From Anaeramoeba flamelloides (taxonomy: Eukaryota; Metamonada; Anaeramoebidae): a stretch of 64,000 bases of DNA. Both the position numbers and the translations under genes were made by a program. The stretch's first letter is position 1. Every line of letters starts with the position of its first letter. The DNA lies in NCBI GenBank assembly GCA_027625915.1, contig JANTQA010000036.1:12607001-12671000 (forward strand), read 5' to 3'. The notes below the pieces were generated by a model that made no database searches, was not told where the DNA came from, and saw only the letters and a program-made list of their open reading frames with translations. Shown piece after piece: positions 35,391 to 48,531 of this stretch.

Positions 35391-36561
35391 ATATATATAT
35401 ATATATATAACTATTTAGAAATTTATTAAGATAAAATTTTAGAGATAAATTATATATATTTGTTCCCAAAATAAAGAGAAAGAATTGGTTTTTTTGGAAT
35501 ATGTTATTATTTAATTTTGATCTTAATTTTTATAGGTACTTTTACTTTTGTGAAAAAATAAAAAAAAAGTATCCAATTGAAAATATGATTTTAATTTTGA
35601 AATTTTCAAAATATTTTTTTTTTCTTCTAATTTCAATTTAAACCCTTAAAACACTGTAATTCGCCATTTATTACTATCCTCCTTTTTTTCCGAGAAAAAA
35701 AGTTTTAAATTATTTTTTTTTGATTTCATTTTTTGATTTTATGATATTTCAAGTATTTTAAACATAAATGTTGTCAAACAAAAATCATATTTTTTTTGAA
35801 AACCTAATTGAAATTTTATTTGAAAATTTTCAACACATTTCAATAAATATTTCCAATCATTTTTAAAAACAATCTTGATGAACTTTGATTAATATACATT
35901 GGAATATAATTTAATGTAATCCATTTATAGAATTTATTAAAAATGAATAAAATTCATCTTTTTTTAAAGTATTCAATCTTTTCAGTTATTAACATTAAAA
36001 ACACAGTTATTGAAAATATTTTGAAATATAAAAAGATATTTTTTATAATTGTTTATTTCCAGCTGGGTCAAAACCATAGTTAGGTTTCCTCTTCAATAAT
36101 TAATTTTGAATCTGTAATTTTTTGAAATCCTTGTAAAAGTAAATTTTTTAAATTTTTTATTAGTGTTTTTAATAGTTCCTATTGGAAAAAAAATATTTAT
36201 TTTAAAAATCTTACAAAATTTTTACTATAAAATTAGAAACATTTTTCAAGGTTCAATTGAACTTTTTTTTTTTTTAATATAACTAAAAGATTAAAAAAAA
36301 CAATTCTTTAATTATAATTTTTATTTCAAACAAAATCGAAATCATAATAATTATTATGATTAAAAAATATGATTTATTAAAAATTAAAATAAAATAAAAA
36401 ATATAAAATTATTTAGTAAAAAAAAAATCAAAACAAAGACAAAATAAAATTAAAAAAAAGATAAAATAAATGGAAAAAAATTGATTCGAATCAACAAATT
36501 TCAGTATTTCATTGATTTTAAAAAAAATAACTATCTTTGAAAAAGTTTTTATTTGATTTGT

Positions 36562-36663
36562 ATTGAATTGAATTGAATTGAATTGAATTGAATTGAATTG
36601 AATTGAATTGAATTGAATTGATCTGGATCGAATTGAATTGAATATAATTGAATTAAATTGAAT
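36562..36663 (+). repeat. GAATT pentanucleotide microsatellite
   Basis: About twelve perfect units of TTGAA/AATTG (36562-36620), then a degenerate tail to about 36663. It lies about 70 bp past the stop of the 505-residue gene, so it may be in its 3' UTR. Confidence 0.9.
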
Positions 36664-36734
36664 ATAATAGATCCGAATATAATCACATGTATTGTATTAG
36701 ATTGTAATAGAATACAGTGACAAGGGATTGTTCA

Positions 36735-38252
36735 TTATTTCTTAAGCCACTCTGCAGTAATTTTCATATGTGGTTCGTCTCTTTTTTGAATAATTTCTGT
36801 TTGGCTGATAAACTGTTCCTGAGGGATGGATTGCGATAAATTGGACAATTTAGAATTTGTGATGATCCCCTTGAAAGGGAAATGTTGGAAAATATTTTGA
36901 GTATTAAATTTCATTTTATTTAAATAGTCTTTTGAAATAATTTCCCAATAATTGCCGTTGTTAACGCCATACTTTGTTATTAATTCCTTTACCAGATTAA
37001 CCTTTTTCCCTCTATTATTTAGATAAAGGTTTAAAGGGTTATTTTCGTAAGGCAAATTTATGAGGATACGATACCCCTGTGTAATTCCGTTTTTCTGCAC
37101 TAATTCTTTCCCCAAGAGCAAGCATGACAAAATAAATTTTGATTTGCCTAAAAAAAACAGGTGTTGGTCAAAAAACTTTTTTTGCTCTTCCATACTAAAA
37201 TAGGGCTCAAGTCGATCGACGAATCTTTTGGTAAACCAATACATCAAAACATCGTGGGTAAATATTTGCTGGTATACTTCTTCTAATTTTCGTTTTAATC
37301 GATTTGAGAGCTCCTCATTGTCCTCTTGGGTGGTGCTATTTTGATCTTGATCTTGTTCTTGATCGTTTTCGTTTAGCTCAACAAGGCCCTCGATCGTCTG
37401 CCATAGCTCGACCGCCACTTTGTTCTTCGAATTTTCACCAGCCAAGGACAAAACGCCGACCAAAATTTCTAAAATGAATTCAGTTAAGGTCCTTCTTGAA
37501 TTTGATAGCAAATATTTTAGTTGTGACTTGATGTTCAAGACCTCGGTCTGGTTTCCATTTAAAATGGTTCCGATTTTGTTTGCAAAGATGTTTGTAAATG
37601 GAGTCAAAATTTTTTGTGCCGCGCCTCCCGAAATTACCCACAATAGACCCGTTAAGAGTTTAAATAACTCTCTCCCATTTTCAACGATTTGGGAATTGAT
37701 CCTTCGTCGGTTTAATAATTTTTGGTTGTTCGTTTCGTTTTGCTGGTTGAAATAGTTCTTGTTTGTTAGCTCTCGCTTTCGTTCGTTGGTCGATCCCTTC
37801 GTTGTTAAGCCAAGATTTTGATTCGTGATCTGGCTTTGTTGTGTTTTTCGTCTTGTGCTAGACCTGGTGCTACGATTGCTCCTTGTTTGTACGTTGTTTG
37901 GTGGTGTTTGGTTTTGTTTTATGGTGTTAGTTGTTTGTGTTGTGGTTGGCGTTGATGCTGTTTGTCGTTGTGTTGTGACTAGTCTTGTGAGATTTTCATT
38001 ACTGAGAGGATCTTGTAAATTAATTTTGATCTTTTGGTAATTGTTGTTTGTTGGTATCAATTGGGCATATTCCTCCTGGTTTTGCTGATTAAGATTTGTT
38101 GGTTGTGGCAATTCTCTTTGGGTCGAGATTTCTTTTTGTTGTTGGCTATTGTTTATTGCTAACGTATTTTGGCTTTCTTGTTTTTGAGATTTTTGTTGAG
38201 TTTCTTTTGTTAGGTTTTGGGAATTAGCTTGAATACTCTTATTAGAATCCAT
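36735..38252 (-). CDS. Unrecognised 505-residue protein, single exon
   Basis: I do not recognise a family. The first 190 residues are low complexity and rich in Gln, Asn, Thr and Ser, with a basic stretch of Arg/Thr/Ser repeats near 120-140. From about 195 the sequence becomes ordered and mostly helical. A segment around 205-225 (FKLLTGLLWVISGGAAQKIL) is moderately hydrophobic. Another helix (about 260-290) ends in a Glu/Asp/Gln-rich linker (about 292-310). After it come EEVYQQIFTHDVLMYWFTKRF and a C-terminal half with regularly spaced aromatic and leucine residues. No catalytic motif, zinc ligands or signal peptide is visible. A continuous 1.5-kb frame with complex composition in DNA this AT-rich makes a real gene very likely. 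The plus-strand frames overlapping it are shadows. Confidence 0.8.
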   Translation of the reverse strand: MDSNKSIQANSQNLTKETQQKSQKQESQNTLAINNSQQQKEISTQRELPQPTNLNQQNQEEYAQLIPTNNNYQKIKINLQDPLSNENLTRLVTTQRQTASTPTTTQTTNTIKQNQTPPNNVQTRSNRSTRSSTRRKTQQSQITNQNLGLTTKGSTNERKRELTNKNYFNQQNETNNQKLLNRRRINSQIVENGRELFKLLTGLLWVISGGAAQKILTPFTNIFANKIGTILNGNQTEVLNIKSQLKYLLSNSRRTLTEFILEILVGVLSLAGENSKNKVAVELWQTIEGLVELNENDQEQDQDQNSTTQEDNEELSNRLKRKLEEVYQQIFTHDVLMYWFTKRFVDRLEPYFSMEEQKKFFDQHLFFLGKSKFILSCLLLGKELVQKNGITQGYRILINLPYENNPLNLYLNNRGKKVNLVKELITKYGVNNGNYWEIISKDYLNKMKFNTQNIFQHFPFKGIITNSKLSNLSQSIPQEQFISQTEIIQKRDEPHMKITAEWLKK

Positions 38253-39649
38253 CAGAAAAAGAAAAAAAAAACAAAATAAAACAAATCACTAAAAAATGAA
38301 ATTAAATTATTTCAACTTTCGAAAATTTATCTTAAAACTAAAAACCTTTTTAAAATTCACGATTTTAATACATTTGTTTCCTATAAACACAAAAATGTTT
38401 ATTTTTTTGTTTGTGCAAATTTTAAACCAACTGAGCAATGCTCAAATTTTACCTCTTATGTTACTGAAAACTTTATTTCATAAAAGTTTTCAATTTGAAG
38501 AAATAATTTGGTTTATTTCAGAACTTGGTTTGTGATTCAATTTAGTGTTGTGATCTTTTTTTCAAATGAGAAAATCATTTTCAAAAATTGATTTTATATT
38601 TTTCTGATTTGTAAAATCATTTCTTTTTTTAAAGATCTCTTCACCGTTTTATAAAATACAAAAATAAAGAGATTTAGTACCCCATTTTATTACTTTAGTT
38701 AATATTTCTTAAAGATATTACTAATATATTAATTTAAGGAACCCCAATTGTACTTAAAGAGTATTATATCATGACAACTTACAAAAGAATTGAATTCGTT
38801 TTCAAAATTACACATATTTTGAATTTTAAATGGTAATGATTTCGATCTTTACCTAGATTCTTTAGAAAGCTACTGTGAATTTTTTTTGATATCAAATTTT
38901 GATGTTGAAATGGAATTTTAAAAAGTTTCAATTAGGGATAAGAAAGTATATATCGAAAAAATAACTTTTAAATTCTCTAATTTTCAAGAATTTTTTATAT
39001 TCAAAAAATAAATTTAGAGAATCCAAAATAACTTCAAATATTTAAAATTTTTAGATAAATAAAAAAAATATTTATTCTTAAAAAAAAAATGATTTTTTTG
39101 AGATTCTATCACCAGAATAGGTTTTGTATTTACTTATTTATGTAAAAAATAAAATAAAATTAATATCAACATCCTTGTTTGTAAATTCATAGATTTAAAT
39201 TCAATACGACACCAAAATTTAAATCGGAAATAATTCATGGCAGCTTTGAATTGACTTTAAATTATTTTTTTTGACAAGATTTTTAGAATGAATAAGTCTT
39301 TTAAAATTCCGGAATATAACAAAAACATACATGATACTAGATTGAATAAATGAATTTCAGTTCTAAAGGAGTTTAACTCAAAAAATATATAAATACCATT
39401 ACTTTAGGTGATTTTTTTAAAAAGTAATTTTTAAAGATTAGGGTAATTTTATGAAAAATGATAGTTTTTGGTGGCTTCTTTTGATAAAATCAATCTTTTT
39501 GCTATACATTTTTTTTAAAACATAAATTGTTATTTGTGAAATTTTGACTAAATAATTTTAGATCAAAACCTATAGGAAATATATTTTTAAAAAATTGAAG
39601 ATATTACTTTTGTTGTTGTGGAAAGATTATGAAAATCGTTGTTTTATTT

Positions 39650-40140
39650 TTATTATTATTTAGAGAAAGGAGTAATTAAAGTAAATTTATCTAATAAAAA
39701 AAGAAGAGAGAAGAAGAAAAATAATTAAAATATATATAAAAAATAATATTATCATTTTCATAAGCAAATAGAAACTATCCGCTATCGTTAGGTTTTCCAG
39801 GATTTGAAAGAATTGAGTAAAATCCTTGATTTTACTAAATTTTATCTAACCCTGTAAATCTACCGTTAGCTTTTTTTTAATTTGAGTATTAGAAAGAAAA
39901 TTTCACAAATTTTCTTTTAATTTCTTAAATTAAAAAAAAGCTAGGCACTTGACAAAACTTATCATGAATACACAGACTAAACAAAAAACCGATAGAAATA
40001 TTATTTATTATAGATAAAAAATTGCACAATCGGTAATTAATGATTGGTATTAAAATCATTGATTTATTAGGTAAAGTATGTAGATTTTTAGATATTACTT
40101 CTAAATCTAATTGAACAAAAAAAGAAGACTTTATAATAAA
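39650..40140 (+). repeat. Family H dispersed repeat, copy H1
   Basis: Contains GAAACTATCC, CGTTAGGTTTTCCAG, TTTGAAAGAATTGAGTAAAA, CCTTGATTTTACT, AAAAAAGCTAGGCACTTGAC and AATTGGTATT-like words in an order shared with the reverse complement of 60170-60840. Poly-T and poly-A parts form an internal inverted repeat. A shorter relative lies at 50635-50880. The class is unknown. Confidence 0.6.
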
Positions 40141-40381
40141 TTAAACTGTAAAAATGTTTTTTAATATTATTTTAGAAGACTTTAACTTCATTTTTATTGT
40201 GATATTTAATACTTTAATAATTTTGAAATAGGCTTCATAACAATTTTTTCAGAATTTAAATATATACTTTGGTACAGTTAAAAAAAATATTTGTTGAAAC
40301 CTAGATAAAAGAAAAATTACCCCATCTACCACATCGATAATTGTATGTGAGTAAATTTCATTTCTTCGTAGGAAAAAAATA

Positions 40382-42285
40382 GAAGATTTGATGATACATT
40401 TCAAAAGTCACAATCAAAGTTTCAAAAACGGTGATTATCTTTATCAAATCGTGATATTTCAAAAAATTGAGATATTCTATAATATCACGATAATACCACA
40501 AATCACGATAATCTCGAAAATCAAGATAATTCTAAAAAAATGGTGATAAATGCCAAAATATGGCGATTTAATAGTTGAGGTGTTTGGACAAATTCAACAA
40601 TATTTTTAAAAAGTCAAATTTTGTTTGATCAAAAAATAGATCCTTGAAAAAAAAGTTATTTTTCTGAAAAAATAATCAACAAGATACTTTACTCAATCAG
40701 GGACCAGATCAAGAGTTTTAATTGTATTTTATTTTGATTTGGTTTTATATATCAATCTATCCAATAGATAAACAAAGAAAATATAAAATGTAAATATTAG
40801 TATATCTCTCTATTTTTATTGATCCATTCAAACACTACAACTGGATTTAGTAGGATATCTAAATTGGTTTACTAATGCAAAATTTTATCAGGTATTAGAA
40901 AATGGTTTTGAAAGTTTTTCATACACGGTAAAATTTGTAGTATAAGTAGTAAAATTTTTTAAACTCTATTTCATAATCATTAACCCATTAAAAATCTATT
41001 TTTGAAAATAAATATTTTTGTAAATTGTGTTTATTTATTACCATAAAAAAATTAATATTTTAATATTCAGTTTTATACTCTAGAAATATTTGTTTTTCTT
41101 CTAAAAACAAAATAAAATAAAAAAATTGCCATTTATATGAAATTTATTATAATATCCAGTTTTTCGTTTTGTAAAATTGGCGAACCAATTAATAAAATAA
41201 CTTCCATTAATAATACCCTCATACCCAAAATTGGAAAAATTACTGGTTTAAACAATTTAAAAACAAATATTGAAAGTAATTTCCAATTTCTGTGGTTTCC
41301 TTGATTTCTTTCGCTACCAAATCGAATATTTTTCTTAGATTTTTACAAAAATAAAAAATAACTCATAAAGAATTAAAGAGAAATTGAATTTTCGATTTCA
41401 TAAAACACAATTTGATAATCAACAAAAAATTTCATTATAGGATTAGAAACGTTGTGTTATTATGTATGTTTATATAAATAAGACTTCTTAAACAAGTCAT
41501 CTTTCAACCTTTCTTTAAAGGGTGTTTTCTTTTATTAAAACCTTTTCTTTATTCTATAAAAGCTGGAAAGGATTATATAACCTTTCCAAAAACTTGCACG
41601 ACAGCCTATCCACTTTATTACCAATTATGAAGATTGTTTATTTATTTTTTTTTCTTGTTATTCTTCTTCTTCTTCTTCTTCTTTTCCTTCTTCGCATCCT
41701 TGTATTGTACAAAAAACACAACTTGAGTTTTATATTTTTTGGGTTTGACTGATCACTAAAAAAAAATGAAAATCACTCTTTCTTCTTTTTGGTTATTTAT
41801 AGTTGTGGGGGTAACAACCATTTTATTTAAAAGTACATCTATTTTAGATTCAAGCCTATTGTCGAAATTGGGTGTTTATTTGTTTGATCATAAAATTCAA
41901 AGGTGGGTTTTATAATAATAATTATAAATGAAATTAAATTAAATTTTATTTTATAAACTACCATCAATTCCATGATTTTTATAAAGTTTTTGGTCTTATA
42001 TAACTTTAATCAATTGAAGATACTTTGCAACACTTTAAAAAACTTTTTAATATTTTTAAAGAGTAAAAGTTGATAATGTCTTCAAGCTTTTATAAAATTC
42101 AAAGGATTTTTTGAACACAGATTTCAAAAAAATAATTTTTCTTTATCACGTTTTTTCGTGATAATGTAGAATTTCTTGATTTTGTATGATGATTATTTAC
42201 GATAAAGTAAAACAAACCCATTTTTTTAATATTATCGCAATTTTATTACTAATATCGGAATAATATATATTATCTTCAAATCCTC
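40382..42285 (-). mobile_element. Family A MITE, copy A3 (most decayed, carries an insertion)
   Basis: Left end GAAGATTTGATGATACA after TA, right end TATCTTCAAATCCTC before TA. Iterons are largely decayed to TCACGA, TCGTGA, GGTGAT and similar. The segment corresponding to the A2 interior resumes at about 41490. About 680 bp between 40800 and 41480 has no counterpart in A1 or A2 and is an insertion; part of it (40975-41140) is related to 54230-54440. A TTC microsatellite (41659-41682) lies inside. Confidence 0.75.
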
Positions 42286-42469
42286 TATTATTTTGATAAG
42301 AAATCTTGAATCACATAAAAATTCTTGAAAAAATATAACGCAAATAGTAATAATCCCTGATGAGATTTTTAATTATGGATATTTGTAAAATAGTTGTATA
42401 ATTTAAAATATTTAAAATCAGCTCCTTTTTATAAATATTCAAATATTTATTTATGAACATGGTTCAAAA

Positions 42470-42800
42470 ACTACCTAAAATCAATTAAAGTGGGGTTCGT
42501 ATAGACTCATCAAGTAATTGTTGGATAAAGAACGTAGATCTACTAATTTTGAAAAATAATTTAGTTTTATGGGGGTTTACTTTGAATTTGGAAAATGATA
42601 ATAGTTATTCTTGTTTTTTGATTGGTTGAATAATGATTTGAACGTGTGTAATTTAATTAATCCTCATTCTAATAAGTGAGCAAGTTATAATTTGAAAGTT
42701 TGATTCATAAAAAAAGGGGGATTTGGTTTTAAATAAAAGAAATTACATACAGCAATTTTATTTATATTAACAATTAAAAAATCTTTCCGGGGGTTATTTT
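42470..42800 (+). repeat. Family I dispersed repeat, copy I1
   Basis: Shares with 51835-52150 the ordered words AACTACCTAAA, GTAGATCT, GGTTTAC, GAAAATGATAAT, ATTCTTGTTTTTTGATTG, GTGTAATTTAATTAATC and CATTCTAATAAGTG. The second copy ends about 130 bp upstream of EXOSC9. No open frame is visible. Confidence 0.6.
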
Positions 42801-42921
42801 CATACCCAGTATTTTTACCAAATACTAAATATCTTAATATCGAAAGTATACTCACAGGTTAGAGTTCAATATATTCTTATCTTCTTATTAAAATAAGTCA
42901 GATTTCCATACATTTAATACC

Positions 42922-42949
<28 letters not shown>
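42922..42949 (+). repeat. Poly-A run of 28
   Basis: An uninterrupted run of 28 A in a gene-free stretch, with no nearby element end that would explain it. Confidence 0.9.
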
Positions 42950-42953
<4 letters not shown>

Positions 42954-44560
42954 ATACCCATTATACCTGGAAGGATAAGAACATATCACCAATTGTTGGT
43001 TAGAATTGAATACTTGAGTATAATCAAGATGCTATTTATTGTCAATTTTTTTTTTAATAGATAATGCTTTGTATTCCGTAGAGTTTGTTATCGAAAATTA
43101 AGAAAATATTTTACTGTAAGATTATAAACATTTCATTGAAACGACCTCGATTAAAAATTTGTGGTTTATTTTTCTTCTATTTGGAATTAATTTGTTATTT
43201 TTATTGTGAATGGATTGGTTGTTTGAGTTTCTTCTCTTGAAGTTATGATCATTAAAGTAGGGAAGTCTTTTTTTAACCCTCAAAATGTTGTTCTGCAATT
43301 TTCAATTAATTGTGTTTCTTCATTTGGTAATAATTCCTCTTATCTTGGAAATATTTCAAAACTAAACAAATATTTAAAGAGGTATGTTTTTTTTTAGTTG
43401 TTATTCAATATGAGTTATGGAGAACATTTATATTGCCTTTCTGTGAAAATTTCGTTTCTTTGGTTTTTTTTATTTGTCAAAAATTACTTTTGATTTTTAA
43501 AAAGTTTTTAATTTGATAAATAAATTTAAAAAATGAAATAGAGTTAAATAAAAAACTCAAAACGAATTCCACCGAGACGAAATTGAATAAATATCTAAAA
43601 AAGAATTATTCCAGATATCTAAGAATAGTTATTATTCAATATATTTTGAGATTGTATAATGGGATTATTTTTACGATAAAACATCTTTATTTAATATTTT
43701 GAAGAACCAACTAGATCTTGCATTTTTCTTCTTATAATCCTAGTAGTATTTGAGGATAATAAAATCAAATATAAAATTTTATCAAAATTGGTTTATTATT
43801 AAAGAATTGACAAAAAAACCGAGATCGACCCACTGATTTTAATGGTCAAAATATTTTAATTGGGGACTATTTAAATTATATTTTTTTAATTTTGTTGAAA
43901 ATTTCAATAAAAAATATTTTGTAAATCCAAGTTTTTGAATCACTCACTCATGGAATCAAACCTTTATCTTTATCTCTATTAATTAATTTTTGATAAAAAA
44001 AATTCTCAAAAGGGATATATTCATTTCTCACTTGCGACGAATTCGTTATACTTCAACTTTATAAATTTATTTAAAAATTGAGATTAAATTTTTCAAAATT
44101 CAGTTTTTATTTTATTTAAATTACAAACAATTATTTTTAATAGGAACAATTTTTTGAATTATTATAAAAATGGATTTTAGTGGATTCATTTAAAAGTTAG
44201 AGTGTATATAAATTTTACTTTTAATTGTAACACACTTTAAAAATAGGTGAATATGGGAGAAGGCTGATCCATAAACCATAAAAAATTCAAAAATAAAAAA
44301 TAAAAAAAATATTTTTTTTTTAAACAAATAACATTTTTTATTTTCAAACCCACAAAAACAATTTTTTTTTCAAAAATAGATAATATGTTTTGGAATAATA
44401 ATATTAATAATTAATATGATAAAATATAATTCACACTTGAAATAAAGTTTATCAAATTACTGAATCAAAGAAAAAAAAGTCCAAAAATGGAAGAAAAAAA
44501 TTTAAAATATAAACAAATATTTTAAATTAACTACTATAAAAGAAACAATTAAAATTGCAA

Positions 44561-46393
44561 TTAATTTTTTTCAAAAAGTATTTGGTCTTCTCTGTATAAA
44601 ATAGGAGAAATAATATCGCTCCTCGGTGAATGGCCAGTTTCGACTAATTTCATTTTATTTTGGATTTGTTTTTTATTGTTTAAAGATTCGGATTTTGCCT
44701 TAGAGTTTAGTGCCTGGGGTGAATTCATTTCAACTAATTTTCGTGCACTGCTTCTTTTATTTGGTTTCATTGATATTTGGCTTTGAGGAAGTGTGCTAAT
44801 ATTATTTTGTAATTGCAATAAAAGTTTAATTTCAGACTGGAGTTTATATTCTTGATATAACGAACCACAGCTACTTTCGTAGTCACTTCTTTTGTCAAAG
44901 CATTTTGCAAACACCCTCATTCTCTTTTGGAATTGTCTCTTTTGTTTGGAGCTTGTTTTTATTTGTTTTTGTTCTTTTGTCCTTCTCTTTCTCTTTCTTT
45001 TTCTCCTGATTCGTCTTTTTTTCTTTCCTAAAATGTTTTTGTTTGTATTTGTTTCTATATTGATATTTGGGGTTGTTTTTGTTGTGTTTGGTTTTGTGTT
45101 TGTGTTCACTTGAATTTGTTTTAAGGGGTTTTGTTTTTGTTGCTTCGATCGAAGGGGGTAAATTAGCCCCATCGAAATAACAAATTGCTTCTTTTTTTCT
45201 CGTTCTTCTAATTTCTGATTGTATCCTTTTAAAACTTCATTTTTTAAATCCCAACTCAGTGTATTGTCTATGATCCCCATTTGATCTAACATTTCTTCAC
45301 AGTCATTATTAGATTCAATTTCAAACTCGTTCCTTTTGGCTATATAGCCTAACTTTTCTGAAATTGTTGTTTTCTTTTTGTCGGTATAAATTTTGAATTT
45401 GCTATTTTCTTGTGGATCTGAATGCAGTTCATTACCGGGAGAAGGAAATATTCCGTTTTGATTCCTATTTCTTTTCTTTAACATTCTTTTTCGATTTCTT
45501 CTCCTTCGATTGAATTTGTTTTGGTTGTTGGTTGTGTTTGTGTTTTTGTGTGGTGGTAATAGTTTTGGCTTTAACTGTTCATAATTTGGTGAATTTAAAA
45601 AGACTTTTTCATAGTGCAATTTGCACTCGCACCCTGATTTGCTTCCTACAAGAAAAGAGATGTCTTTCCAGTTTTGAAAGCCCAGTTGATCAATAGCTTC
45701 AAAGAGTCGCGTTTCTTCTTCAACTGACCAGTCTTCCTGAAAGACACTTTGCTGATCACATACAACTACTTTATACCCATGAGCTTTTTTATGACAGCCA
45801 AACTAAAAATTGTAAATTAAAAAAAAAAAGTTATAGAAACAACCAAAAGAAGAAAGGTAAAAATAATAAAAAAAATTAAAAAGTTTTTTGTGGTGTTTTT
45901 AAAAAAAAAAATTATTTGGAAATCACGAAGATTCTCAAATCGAAATTTAAATTTCAAAACAGCAATAGAAATTTTTATTCAACGAAAATTTAAAAAAGAA
46001 AAGAAAGAAACTTTAATAAATTTTTGGAAAAAAAAAAAAAAACCAAAAAATTTGTTGTGTCAAGAGATAAAGCAAGGAAATGATATAGGTTTGATTATAG
46101 ACTACCAAACAAATAAATTGAAGTTAAAAATAGAAGGATCACAACCCAATAAAGAAAAAAAAACGAATGTAAGAACTTGGAATTGAAAAGAGAAGATTGT
46201 TTTTTCAGTAGATTTGGCACAAAAAAATTAGGGGAAAGAATAAAAGGTTAAAGAAGAAATCATTTACCTCAACACCCTTTGAAAAACAGTCAGTACAAAG
46301 TAAAACATCTTCACAGCATGCACAAATAATGATAGTACTATTTGTAATGTTTGAACTGCAATAATTACAATAAAATTGGTGACTTTTGTTCAT
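44561..46393 (-). CDS. ADA2: Transcriptional adaptor ADA2
   Basis: Exons 46393-46268 and 45802-44561 give 455 residues; the phase-0 intron of 465 nt (donor GTAAAT) splits the ZZ finger. Ligands fit the ZZ pattern exactly: C9, C12, C24, C27, C33, C36, H46 and H50. A SANT domain follows (66-114, EDWSVEEETRLFEAI to KVFLNSP), matching ADA2's NSP motif. The central ADA2 segment is also present: GYIAKRNEFE (194-203), then NDCEEML, LKNEVLKGYN and REKKKQFVISMGL, and later RMRVFAKCFD (about 333-342) for the RLRVFARF motif. ADA2 binds GCN5 and ADA3 in SAGA-type histone acetyltransferase complexes. The usual C-terminal SWIRM domain is not visible. Two Lys/Arg-rich stretches (about 140-155 and 302-325) are insertions. 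The C-terminal 80 residues are low complexity. Confidence 0.93.
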
Positions 46394-48506
46394 TTGAAAG
46401 TTTTTGTTTTTTTTTTATTTAAAAAGAGAGAATCTGAAAAAACGGATTGGTGTGAAAAGAGAAGCTATGTAAATAAAGAAACCGAAGTTTAAACAAGAGT
46501 AATGAAGAAGGTTTTTATTAGAATTTTACTTTGGTTAAAAAAAAAAATGTTTTTTGTAAATAGTCTTGAGTAAAACAGTTTGTCTTCAAATTTTTTTTTT
46601 TTGAAGGTTTACAATTTGCAAGTAACTGAACAACTTCATATTCTATGTGTTATTGTATTTAATTTCTAAACATTTTTAGTTTTAATAAAGTAAGTTAAAT
46701 ATTTCTATTGGTATGTAGATAATTTCTCTAGTTATTCTCATAATCTAAAAGAACCATTCAAACCAAAATATTATTACATGTGCAGAGTATACAATTATTC
46801 ATTCAACATGACAATTTGTGATGATCAAAACAAACATATTCAAAGGGAATTATATTTTTTTCTTAAGACCTCCAATAAAACAATCAATAGATATAAAATA
46901 CAAAAATCAGTAAATAAATGTTTCATTTTTTTTTTTTAATGAGGAATTATGAAGTTAAACAGTATTGTTTTTTTCCAAATGTCTTTGATTTTAAATTTAT
47001 TTGAATATTCAAAGAACAAAGTTTTTTATGTTAATAAATTAATTGTCGAGAAAAATTATTGAGAAATTTAAAGTAGAAATAGAGAGACACAACTCGAAAA
47101 AACTTTCAGAGATGAAAACATTAAAGTTGAATATTTTTATATTTTAAACGAAAAATAAATTGATCTTGAGAAAAAAGTTTTAGATCCTTTTTTTAAATAA
47201 TATTTTTTGGTTTGATTCCTAATCAATTTTGAACTTTAATTAAAAAAGACTATGAAATATACACAAAGAAAAAAATAGTGCATTTTTTAGATCGAGTGAT
47301 GTTATAGTAACCTTCTATAATTCAATGGAAACTATTATTTGTTGAAAAATTAATTAAATGAAATTTTGATTTGTCTTTCCAAAAAAAAATTCTTTCCAAG
47401 ATCTTTCTCAATATTTAACTATTTCTTTTTAGAAATCAACTATTTAATGTAATTTCCTTTTTGAAGAAGGAACAATTGTAATCCAATTTTATTACTAAGA
47501 AATTGTTTTTTTTTTTTTTTTTTGGTAATTTATTTCTTTTTGGAAATCTTAAAGAATATGTTGTATAATTTATTTTACAATTAATATTCCTGATTAATTC
47601 AAAATTAAAACAAATTAATTTTATCTCAAAACAAATAATGACAAACTTATTTTGTGTTAAAAATAACAACATACCAAAAATCTATTTTGTATTTGTTTGA
47701 AAAATTCTTTCAATTTTTTCACTCACAATGAATAGTACAATGTTTTCGAAATGGATGTAAAACTGTATATTTCTTAATCGGAAAATATATTTGATATTTT
47801 TTTGTGACATGCAAAATAAATTAAATCTTTGGCACCTTTGTAAAAAATAGTAGTTTTAAACAGTTATTGGTTAATAAATATTGAATTTAAAAAAAAAAAA
47901 AAAATTGATATATTTGAAAAATCATATCACGGAAAAACGGAAAAAATGAATTGTTTTGTAACAGTTTTATAGTTGATACGTCTTGGTGAAACTTTATCTC
48001 CTAATCAATACATTTTCGAAGACAAATCCCATTTTTATAAATTATAATATTTCTTCAAAAAATAATTACTTACATCTCGGATCTAACATAAAAAGGTTTT
48101 TAATAATGAGTAGATTTTTAAAATTTTCTTTATTTGTTGAAAAAATCATTTGTAATTCAAAAAATACCCTCTGGGATAAGTAGATTCAGAAACTTTCAAT
48201 GAAACATCCAATTATTAAAATAAAAGGAACTAAATCTTAAACCAAAATAATTAGAACACTAAATGTAAAATAAAATTTGTTTTAATTTTAGAAAATTAGA
48301 AACATATTATATCTTATTTTTACAATTTTATTTTGTAAAAAAAAGCTATTTTAGGAAAAAAATCCGGTTTTTTGTTTCATAACTAATTAATATCCATTTT
48401 GAGATTACTAAAGTAATTTAATTGTTGACATTTATTATTTTGGAATACTTTTCCAGACAAAGTTAACAATAATTTCATTTTTTTTTAAACATTTTTCAAA
48501 GAAATA

Positions 48507-48531
48507 ATTATATATATATATATATATATAT
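48507..48531 (+). repeat. TA dinucleotide tract
   Basis: About twelve TA units followed by a T run. Confidence 0.85.

Larger units (their letters stand above)
29203..36734. other. 7.5-kb gene-free region rich in foldback MITEs
   Basis: No gene is supported. Contents are family C copy C4 (31721-31963), five family B copies (32287-35218), a dispersed repeat J1 interrupted by B7 (about 34965-35390), short TA tracts (35390-35409) and a GAATT pentanucleotide array (36562-36663). Short open frames at 30387-30590 and 33284-33551 have no domain, and the latter overlap B4. Confidence 0.5.
38253..44560. other. 6.3-kb gene-free region with several repeats
   Basis: No gene is supported. Contents include repeat H1 (about 39650-40140), family A copy A3 (40382-42285), repeat I1 (about 42470-42800) and a 28-A run (42922-42949). 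Open frames at 38296-38535 and 41522-41752 lack domains; the latter lies inside A3. Confidence 0.5.

Noticed and set aside
45890-46186. 98-codon Lys-rich frame opposite the ADA2 intron
   Set aside because: It lies inside the ADA2 intron on the other strand, is dominated by AAA/AAG codons and shows no domain.
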